Of a stretch of 11,990 nucleotides of DNA, positions 6,354 through 11,990 are shown in pieces. Both the position numbers and the translations under genes were made by a program. The notes beneath the pieces were generated by a model. The model did not search any database, was not told where the DNA came from, and saw only the letters and a program-made list of their open reading frames with translations. Each line of letters begins with the position of its first letter. The first letter of the stretch is position 1. The stretch lies in contig CALZBV010000057.1 in NCBI GenBank assembly GCA_945622055.1, positions 1 to 11,990 of the forward strand, written 5' to 3'. This stretch comes from an uncultured Clostridia bacterium. GTDB taxonomy: Bacteria > Bacillota > Clostridia > Lachnospirales > Lachnospiraceae.

Positions 6354-6899
6354 TTACTTCTTTTTCTTTTTTTCTGAGGCTTCGTTTGAAGTCTTGGTAT
6401 TTTTGGCATTCTTTGCAGAAGCTGACTGACGTTCCTTTTTGTCATCGTCAACTACCTTCTGAGCCTTATCACGAAGGCGGGCGAAGAAGCCCTTCTTTCC
6501 CTTCTTTTGTTCCAGTCCGGAACGAAGTCCCTTTACATCAATGATGTAGATGCCGTTCATGACAGCCTTTACTTCCTTCATGGTCGGAATCTTTTCAAAG
6601 ACCTTTTCATCACACATCAGGTTTGTAATCTTTGGACCGATTTTGGCTTTTACAATCGGAACCTTGCGGCCACGCAGCCACTTTGGTGTCTGGTCGAGCA
6701 CAATCTGCGGGAACCCGGCGTCCTTTAGTTTTATTCGTTTTTTGTCAATTACCATGATGGAGTAGGTCTGGGCACCTACCATAATGTTTTCCTGTGCTGC
6801 ATCGGCTTTTTTCTGAAGCTTTCTTCCAACGAGGGAAAGAATAATCAGACCGACCAGGATAATCGCCAGTACAATCAGTACAACGGTTAACGGCTTCAT
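6354..6899 (-). CDS. Conserved membrane-anchored protein with Lys-rich tail, function unknown
   Basis: I do not recognise a characterised family, although similar proteins are, in my recollection, common in Lachnospiraceae. The 181-residue product has one N-terminal membrane helix (about 4-24). A compact beta-rich domain follows (about 39-124) with SIMVIDKKRIKLKDAG, DQTPKWLRGRKVPIVKAKIG and CDEKVF. The tail from 130 is strongly basic and ends in KKKKK. The short hydrophobic N-terminus followed by basic residues (GRKLQKK) suggests N-out and the domain and tail in the cytoplasm, where the tail could contact membrane lipid or nucleic acid (inference). AGGAGG lies 7 nt before the ATG. It has its own promoter at 6941-6969 and ends just before the shared terminator, so it appears monocistronic. 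Confidence 0.85.
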   Translation of the reverse strand: MKPLTVVLIVLAIILVGLIILSLVGRKLQKKADAAQENIMVGAQTYSIMVIDKKRIKLKDAGFPQIVLDQTPKWLRGRKVPIVKAKIGPKITNLMCDEKVFEKIPTMKEVKAVMNGIYIIDVKGLRSGLEQKKGKKGFFARLRDKAQKVVDDDKKERQSASAKNAKNTKTSNEASEKKKKK

Positions 6900-6940
6900 T
6901 TTTTATCCTCCTAAATCTCTTTCCATAATAATACAAGGCT

Positions 6941-6969
6941 ATCATACCACGCAAAGCATGTTTACGCAA
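6941..6969 (-). promoter_or_regulatory. Promoter of the membrane protein gene at 6354-6899
   Basis: TTGCGT (6969-6964), 17 nt, and TATGAT (6946-6941) on the minus strand, with TG one base before the -10 (TGGTATGAT), making an extended -10 that offsets the weak -35. It lies in the gap after the plsC stop codon; the start point would be near 6935. Confidence 0.55.
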
Positions 6970-6992
6970 GCAAAAAATCCTGCGACGGAGTA

Positions 6993-7708
6993 CTACAGCA
7001 TTTCCTTGTGCTTTTTCAGCATCTCCACGACAGCGGCACGTACGTATTCGCCCGGCTTTTTCTGAATCTCAGGCGGAAGCTCGGAAAGAAGAATCGGTTT
7101 TCCGAATTCAATGATAACCTTCTGCTTGTGAACCCACGGCATATGATTTTCGAACATATCGTCCGTTCCCGTAATGGCAACCGGCACAATCGGACATCCG
7201 GTTTTCTGTGCAGCCTTCAGACTACCATCCTTGAATTCCAGAGGTTCGTCGGTATGGCTTCTTGTTCCCTCAGGGGAAATTAAAATAGAGTAGCCGTCCC
7301 TGATGTAATCGATGGTCGTCAGAATCATTTTCATTCCGGCACGCATATCCGAACGATCAAAAAAGATGCAGTTTACGTTTTTCATCCAGAGATTCAAAAA
7401 TGGAATCCTGGAAATCTCAATTTTGGAAATAAATCCGGTCAATACCGGAATTGCAATGTAGCTCAGTGGTGCATCCATAATACTTTTGTGGTTTGCGGCA
7501 AATAAAACGGCACGATCCCGGGGAACGTTTTCGACACCGATGACCTTGCGGTGCATTCCTGCAAAAAACATAACGAAGCGGAAGGCATTTCGGACGATAA
7601 ACTGGGAAATCCGCGGTTAAAACGGCGAAGCAAGAGCAGCAGAAGGCAAAACGGGAAGGAAATGATGAAAAACAGACCGATTGCCAGCACAGTGAATACA
7701 GTTCTCAT
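6993..7708 (-). pseudogene. plsC: 1-acyl-sn-glycerol-3-phosphate acyltransferase (PlsC-type), interrupted by a one-base frameshift
   Basis: PlsC enzymes move an acyl chain onto lysophosphatidic acid at the membrane to make phosphatidic acid. The ATG at 7708 has AAGGAG at 9 nt and encodes a membrane helix (VFTVLAIGLFFIISFPFCLL). After RRFNR (codons ending near 7613) homology jumps to another frame, which reads ISQFIVRNAFRFVMFFAGM and continues to the stop at 6993. One inserted base near 7608-7616 would restore a single 238-residue protein of normal length. The catalytic part is complete: NHKSIMD (HX4D), FFDRSD, SPEGTRS and VPVAITG. The downstream frame alone is open from an ATG at 7571 (192 residues), but that ATG has no ribosome binding site. 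It may be a real mutation or a sequencing or assembly error. It follows vanY by 26 nt and is probably cotranscribed with it. Confidence 0.85.
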
Positions 7709-7734
7709 AAGAGTGTTCTCCTTTTGGTTACATT

Positions 7735-8631
7735 TTAGTGATATTGACGATAAATGGACAGATACCGTTCCGCAGTGGTATCGATGAACGGGGTTGTATC
7801 CAGATACTCCTTCGTCAGAGTGCAGGAAGCTCCATAATACTCGTCCAGTGTAAGTCCGGTTTCATAAAGCATGGCGGCAAGCACGGTTCCGACATAGCGA
7901 AGATGCCAGGGCTCATAGCTGTAACCGGTGATGGCCTCTTTGTCCTTCGGGTAACGGATGATAAAGCCGAAGCGATGGGCATTTTGAGCCACCCAGATTC
8001 CTTCCGGAGTGTCTGCAAAGGTATCCTCCAGAGCAAAGCCCTCCGAACGGCAGGAAATATCGATGGAAAGTCCGGTCTGGTGCTCGGAAGCACCGGGGGC
8101 AGCGGAGTATTGATTGGTCTGCTTCGTTCCGTAGCGCGCAAGATTTGTTGCGTAAATGGTGTATTGCCGGCTATAGGAGCGGTAAGCGGATACTCCGTAC
8201 AAAACGAGCTTTTCTTCCTCAAAGGCTGCATCGAACAGCTCTGCCAATGCCTCTGCCGCAGCCGGAACCATTTTTGCCTTATCAATGGAGGTATCGGAAA
8301 ACGGGAACAGGATGTCCGGTGTCATCAGCCCCTCCGGAACAAAGTCTTCGGATAGGGTATATTCCCGATTGACCAGATAGGTAAAGGTCGTTGTGTCGGT
8401 ATTCACAGGAACCGGTGTGGCAGAAGGTGATGTTACAGGAGCGGTTTCGGACACCAGGGTAGGAAGCGGAGGCTCTTCTGTGGATTCCTTCCCGTCCTGT
8501 GCCTGTTCCTGTGCAGATTCAGAGACCGTGGGGAAAACGGGCGGTGAAAGAGTCAGCTCCGGGCTTTTGTTCTGCTTGCAGCCTGACAGGAAGGCAGACA
8601 GAAGCAGAAGGGAAAAAAGTGCATATTTCAT
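7735..8631 (-). CDS. VanY-type D-alanyl-D-alanine carboxypeptidase lipoprotein
   Basis: These zinc enzymes remove the terminal D-Ala from peptidoglycan stem peptides outside the membrane. The 298-residue product has a lipoprotein signal peptide ending FLSGC (lipidated Cys18). A Pro/Thr/Ser/Glu linker follows (about 22-82, for example TSPSATPVPV), then the peptidase M15B core: GVSAYRSYSRQ at 146-156, SEHQTGLSIDI at 182-192 (SxHxxGxxxD; zinc ligands His184 and Asp191) and EPWHLRYVG at 240-248 (base Glu240, ligand His243). All catalytic residues are present. The ATG at 8631 has GAGG 7 nt upstream; a TTG at 8637 is too close to it. It lies 66 nt after the metallopeptidase-like lipoprotein gene, with a hairpin between, and 26 nt before plsC. 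A housekeeping role in cell-wall trimming is likelier than vancomycin resistance, since no van partners are seen. Confidence 0.92.
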   Translation of the reverse strand: MKYALFSLLLLSAFLSGCKQNKSPELTLSPPVFPTVSESAQEQAQDGKESTEEPPLPTLVSETAPVTSPSATPVPVNTDTTTFTYLVNREYTLSEDFVPEGLMTPDILFPFSDTSIDKAKMVPAAAEALAELFDAAFEEEKLVLYGVSAYRSYSRQYTIYATNLARYGTKQTNQYSAAPGASEHQTGLSIDISCRSEGFALEDTFADTPEGIWVAQNAHRFGFIIRYPKDKEAITGYSYEPWHLRYVGTVLAAMLYETGLTLDEYYGASCTLTKEYLDTTPFIDTTAERYLSIYRQYH

Positions 8632-8663
8632 GAACAAACCTCTTTCGTGATACTTGTTATGTC

Positions 8664-8693
8664 GGCAGAGCCCTTGCCAGGGGAGCTCTGTCC
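8664..8693. other. Intergenic hairpin without T-run
   Basis: CAGAGCCC (8666-8673) can pair with GGG and GCTCTG (to 8690) with a small bulge and a 6-nt loop, with one or two further outer pairs. No T-run follows on either strand, so it is unlikely to be a complete intrinsic terminator. It lies between the metallopeptidase-like gene and vanY and could partly attenuate the message or protect an mRNA end. Confidence 0.45.
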
Positions 8694-8697
8694 GGGG

Positions 8698-10809
8698 TTA
8701 ATCAGACTCCAAAGGGTAGTGCTCCTTAAAGTAGTCTAAGGACAGGCGCTCAGTAAGAAGTCTTTCCCAGAAAGGCTCATCCTCCTCTGAAATGCAGTCA
8801 AAGCTGTCACGGATGCAGGCACAAAGGTAGGCAGCCTTTTGCTGTATCGGACGGCTGCGAAAATAGGCCGGAACGTCCTTTTCTGATGTGAAAACCAGCG
8901 TTTCAAACAGTCTTGCGAGGTCCTCCGATGCGTAGGTCAGACTGTAGTCGTCTATGAAATAGATGCTGTCCAAAAGCTCCGTGTCATCCTCTGAAGACCA
9001 GTTGCTGCCACAGTAAGACGAGTATGGGGAGCCGTAGTAGTTTTCATAACTGTAGAGGTAATCAAAGCCCTTTGGATTCAGTTGGGAGAAACGCTGAAAT
9101 ACTTCGTATTCGCGGTCACCCTCAAACCATTTCTGGTACATGACATCTTCGATAATGTGCATGAATTCGTGGGCAAATGTTTTGCGGTAGCCAAAATCTG
9201 TAATGTCGACCGTCATGCTTTTCACCCGGTTGACCGTAACAACAAATCCACCGGCGGTGGTAAGTGTGTTGAAGCTGTCCGGAATTTGTTTGATATCTGC
9301 CGTCAGATAGATTTCTATAGTGTCGAAGTCACAGGCTGCATTAAGCAGCTCCGGAAAAAATCCGTCCGGGAAGGCGGCAAGAAAATCATACAGGGTGTTC
9401 AGCGCATGGTTGATGGTTTTGCTGTCATTTTCCGCAACGGTAAAGTAGCTGCCGGTATGGCGGATGGCATCCTTGCCGATAAAGACCGGAATGCTGAATT
9501 CCCTTTGAATCCGGGCAGCAAGCTGTGTATTTTCGTACTCATAGTTTTTCCGGGCAAACAGTGCAGAAAACGGTTCAGACGGTTCTGCAGCCTGTGCTTC
9601 CCCGAAAAACAGGGCATTGTGCATATCATCCTCCGGCGCCAGAAAGAAGGTCGTGCTGCCAAAATCTGCGCTTTCGGCGATATAGACATATTTGCAGTCT
9701 GCCGGATAGGTCAGGACAGAAAGCAGTGCACCGGTTTCGTAGGAGTAGGTGTAGAGGGAGGCAGTCCCTGCATCATAATCCTCCTTCGAAAAACGGATGT
9801 ATTCGTCTGTAATGTCCTGAAATATCGCATTCTCCTCAATCGGAAACGTCCTTTCGAGCGTAGGCTCGGAGACCGTGTAAACGGAAACGCAGTCCTTGTA
9901 GTAGTCATTGAGGATAATGCAGTCCTTACGCAAAAATACGTTGGTGTAGACATTGATCGGAAGCGGGGAGTATTGTCCACTGGCAAGGTCAAGCAGAACG
10001 TATGATTCCGGGAGGACCGAATCGGCAGCCTCAGCCTCGTCAGAATACTCGGCAACGCAAAGAACAGCCCGATTGTCCTCTGAAAGCTCGAGAAGACCAG
10101 TAACCTCATAATCCGCATCCCGGAAGAATTGTCTGGTTTCCACATGGAGCTTCTGATTGTCGTCGATGGAAATCACATGGTAGTCATTGGAAGGATAGCT
10201 CCAGGCTACCAGGTGGTTTTTGTCCTGCTTGTAAACGGAGAGATAGTTTTCCGAAGCAATAACCGTCTCATCCTGTATCCGGAAGGAAGCATCCAAAAGT
10301 GCAAGGAGTCCCTGACTTTCCTCTGTCAGAAGAAATCCGTCGCCAAGCGGGTAAAGCGTATATATCAGAAATTCCGAAGAAGGATCGATACCGGCAGAGG
10401 CATAGGGAAGTGTATATTCCTTTACAGCTCCTGTTTTCAGGTCGATGGTTCCGATGACGAGCGGAGGTATGTTTTCAGAATCACCGGGCTCTTCCATGCT
10501 CAGATCGCCGGTGTTCAGACTGACCAAAAGTGCATTCTCGGTCAGAAAGAAATCAGACGGGGAAAAGGAGAGTCCGGTCAGACGGTAAAGGCCGGTTCCG
10601 TCTACCGGTTCTTTTTGCAGCACCGACGGGTCAAGCTCCCGGGAGGGAGTGGGTGTCGGAGGCTGCGTGACAGCGGATGTTACCGTCGGCCGCACGGTAT
10701 AGGATGTGGGTGTCGGAAGCCGCCCTGCTCCGGTTGTTTTTGCACAGGCCGGCAGTGCCACCAGGCAGAAGGCTGTGGTCAGTGCAGAAAAAATGTACTT
10801 TGCTTTCAT
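8698..10809 (-). CDS. Large surface lipoprotein with C-terminal HExxH zinc-metallopeptidase motif
   Basis: Function not known precisely. The 703-residue product has a signal peptide with LPAC at 19-22 (Cys22; the Pro is unusual for a lipobox) and a Pro/Thr-rich linker (about 31-58, PTPTSYTVRPTVTS). Residues about 72-400 are beta-rich with repeated hydrophobic strands and phrases such as IGTIDLKTGAVKEY and YVLLDLASGQY, suggesting a beta-propeller-like sensor or binding domain. From about 410 a helical domain carries HEFMH at 547-551, an HExxH zinc site. About 78 residues later LTYASEDLARLFE (624-636) has the ED-x-A-x-x-F pattern that often supplies the third Glu ligand in gluzincin-type peptidases. 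Substrate is unknown; a secreted protease acting at the wall is inferred. AGGGGG lies 7 nt before the ATG. It is the first gene of a leftward operon with vanY and plsC. Confidence 0.85.
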   Translation of the reverse strand: MKAKYIFSALTTAFCLVALPACAKTTGAGRLPTPTSYTVRPTVTSAVTQPPTPTPSRELDPSVLQKEPVDGTGLYRLTGLSFSPSDFFLTENALLVSLNTGDLSMEEPGDSENIPPLVIGTIDLKTGAVKEYTLPYASAGIDPSSEFLIYTLYPLGDGFLLTEESQGLLALLDASFRIQDETVIASENYLSVYKQDKNHLVAWSYPSNDYHVISIDDNQKLHVETRQFFRDADYEVTGLLELSEDNRAVLCVAEYSDEAEAADSVLPESYVLLDLASGQYSPLPINVYTNVFLRKDCIILNDYYKDCVSVYTVSEPTLERTFPIEENAIFQDITDEYIRFSKEDYDAGTASLYTYSYETGALLSVLTYPADCKYVYIAESADFGSTTFFLAPEDDMHNALFFGEAQAAEPSEPFSALFARKNYEYENTQLAARIQREFSIPVFIGKDAIRHTGSYFTVAENDSKTINHALNTLYDFLAAFPDGFFPELLNAACDFDTIEIYLTADIKQIPDSFNTLTTAGGFVVTVNRVKSMTVDITDFGYRKTFAHEFMHIIEDVMYQKWFEGDREYEVFQRFSQLNPKGFDYLYSYENYYGSPYSSYCGSNWSSEDDTELLDSIYFIDDYSLTYASEDLARLFETLVFTSEKDVPAYFRSRPIQQKAAYLCACIRDSFDCISEEDEPFWERLLTERLSLDYFKEHYPLESD

Positions 10810-11115
10810 TTTGTGTCCCCCTCATTTGGTGCAAATGACGCACTTGTCTGATTTCGCATAAATATCCGTGAAACCAGAAATATACTATAAGCCTATTATA
10901 CTGATTTTCCCGGATTTTGCAAAGGCTTTCTTGATTTTGTGATTTTCCTGCTTCTGTCCGGAAAGGAGGGAGCTGAAACCGGAGGATAAAAAAGTGGTAA
11001 AAAATGAGAGGTCTTTCGCAATATATGAGAGGTAATGATGGCTAATTAGTATTATTATTAGTACATAGAAAGGAAAGGTATTGCAAAAAAGCTGCAGTAC
11101 CGGAAGGGAGAAGAG
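10810..11115. other. Divergent intergenic region between the metallopeptidase gene and the gene at 11116
   Basis: This 306-base stretch holds the leftward promoter at 10895-10923. On the right side are two direct repeats of ATGAGAGGT (11004-11012 and 11025-11033, exactly 21 bp apart) and an AT-rich segment with CTAATTAG and ATTAG elements (about 11042-11061). No convincing rightward -35/-10 pair was found. A 13-codon frame from a GTG at 10994, 8 nt after GGAGG (10981-10985), is the only small coding candidate, and I do not call it a gene. Confidence 0.6.
10895..10923 (-). promoter_or_regulatory. Sigma-A promoter of the metallopeptidase-vanY-plsC operon
   Basis: TTTGCA (10923-10918), 17 nt, and a perfect TATAAT (10900-10895) on the minus strand. 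The transcript would start near 10888 with a leader of about 78 nt. The -10 box is one arm of a small inverted repeat (TATAA, 5 nt, TTATA; 10886-10900). Confidence 0.6.
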
Positions 11116-11990
11116 ATGAAGGGAAAGCCGGAGGTACAGCTGGTCAGCGGAGGAAAAATCTGGGAGCATTGCTTTGAAAAATTTATTGCAAAGGTCTATG
11201 TGCCGGAGTGTGAGTTGTGCACGGATATTGTAAATTACGGATTTCAGGCGCCGTATCTTATGGTGTTTGAGGAGAGGAGACAGAGCCCTGCTGAGGCAGT
11301 GGATTTTGCAAAAAGCAGCGGTCTGGAAGACCTTGCAAAGCGCTATGGAACGAGCGTAGCCTTTTTTTACCCGAATTGTGAGGGTGGTTGGGAGAATGCG
11401 CCGGACGACATGTTTGAGCGAATTATGGACGAATCGAGAATCAGCCAGTATTATGAGGATGGCATGGCCATTTTATGGGACCGGTTTAATAAAACCTGGG
11501 GAGACCGTTATATCCGCGGTGCCGTTCTTCGTACCTGTCTGTATGGGGCCGGAAGGTCTGCGGACTATCTGGCAAAACACTGCTTAAAGAGAAAGCAGGG
11601 CGCAGGTCTGTACGGACCGGGGGATATTACACCGGTTGTTGTCAGCCTGCAGGGCTTAAGCAGCCTGCCGGAGGTTGAGGCGAAGGATATTCCGGTGATT
11701 TCCGTAGGAAATTCCGCAGAATGTAATGCGCTTTTGAAAAAAGAGGTTTCTCATCTTCTGGTAAAGGAGACGGCAGAGTACGAAAAGGATTATCTGGAGT
11801 TTTCCGGAAACTTCCGCAGAATGATGGGACATCTGGAGACAGAGGTAAATCCGGCGTCTGTCGGGATGCTGCGTGAGGAGGGCTTTGAAACCGTGGTTAC
11901 CTCACCGGATGATAACGGGGATGACCGTGCAACCAGAACTCACCGGATTGGCTATGTGGCGTACTGTAACAAAGCTGCACTGGAGAGCGG
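11116..11990 (+). CDS. Protein of uncertain function, possibly alpha/beta-hydrolase-like; incomplete at window end
   Basis: The frame is open from the ATG at 11116 to the window end (291 codons, no stop), so the 3' end is missing. AAGGGAG lies 5 nt before the ATG, and an in-frame stop lies upstream at 11059. The product has no signal peptide or membrane segment. Residues 46-95 (LMVFEERRQSPAEAVDFAKS, then GLEDLAKRYGTSVAFFYPN and GGWENA) resemble the opening strands of esterases of the PHB-depolymerase type, where a strand ending in a Pro precedes a Gly-Trp turn. CLYGAGRSADYLAKH (141-155) could be the strand-turn-helix around a nucleophile, but it is not a clean GxSxG. The motif RTHRIGYVAYCNK lies near the end (274-286). 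Codon use and base composition look like its neighbours. The hydrolase idea is weak inference; the coding call is strong. Confidence 0.82.
   Translation, partial: MKGKPEVQLVSGGKIWEHCFEKFIAKVYVPECELCTDIVNYGFQAPYLMVFEERRQSPAEAVDFAKSSGLEDLAKRYGTSVAFFYPNCEGGWENAPDDMFERIMDESRISQYYEDGMAILWDRFNKTWGDRYIRGAVLRTCLYGAGRSADYLAKHCLKRKQGAGLYGPGDITPVVVSLQGLSSLPEVEAKDIPVISVGNSAECNALLKKEVSHLLVKETAEYEKDYLEFSGNFRRMMGHLETEVNPASVGMLREEGFETVVTSPDDNGDDRATRTHRIGYVAYCNKAALES

Noticed and set aside
7600..7620. Programmed -1 ribosomal frameshift in plsC
   Set aside because: The joint has no X XXY YYZ slippery heptamer (TTTTAAC does not fit), and plsC genes are not known to use frameshifting. A mutation or sequence error is simpler.
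9082..10005. Long open frame on the plus strand (307 codons)
   Set aside because: It is a shadow inside the 703-residue minus-strand gene and has no family pattern.
10994..11035. 13-codon frame (GTG start, GGAGG at 8 nt) as a leader peptide gene
   Set aside because: No promoter is visible upstream, it has no regulatory-codon run or following attenuator hairpin, and it is too short to separate from chance.

Overview
The window looks like chromosomal core-plus-accessory DNA from a Gram-positive, low-to-mid GC member of the Clostridia, most likely Lachnospiraceae. The evidence is a sporulation gene of the SpoIIR family, a non-mevalonate isoprenoid gene (ispE), strong AGGAGG-type ribosome binding sites, frequent TTG/GTG starts, lipoprotein-type cell-surface hydrolases with Pro/Thr-rich linkers, and small conserved proteins that I associate with that family. 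No rRNA, tRNA, CRISPR, transposase, integrase or phage gene was seen.

Layout. Positions 25-2541 hold three leftward genes: a hypothetical soluble protein with a sigma-28-like promoter, ispE with its own sigma-A promoter, and spoIIR. At about 2570-2620 a rightward sigma-A promoter for murI and a leftward sigma-F-like promoter for spoIIR physically overlap. Positions 2670-6283 form a tight rightward operon: murI (glutamate racemase), a DUF1934 protein, an ExbB/TolQ/MotA-type channel protein, an ExbD/TolR-type partner with a coiled coil, and two further membrane-anchored proteins whose C-terminal domains look like diverged ExbD domains. It ends at a bidirectional terminator (about 6325-6350).

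Positions 6354-10809 run leftward: a conserved single-pass membrane protein with its own promoter, and an apparent operon of a large lipoprotein with a zinc-peptidase HEFMH motif, a VanY-type D,D-carboxypeptidase lipoprotein, and a plsC-type acyltransferase broken by a one-base frameshift near 7610. After a 306-base intergenic region, a rightward gene of uncertain, perhaps hydrolase-like, function starts at 11116 and runs off the end.

How the parts work together. murI supplies D-glutamate for peptidoglycan, VanY trims peptidoglycan stem peptides, and plsC would make phosphatidic acid, so the window has an envelope theme. The most unusual element is the proton-channel-like module (3997-6283). 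ExbB/ExbD pairs normally energise outer-membrane processes, but this host appears to lack an outer membrane, and the module sits with murI and carries two extra TolR-like-domain proteins. It is the best candidate for an undescribed proton-motive-force-driven envelope machine. That role is inference; the channel and stator signatures themselves are visible in the sequence.
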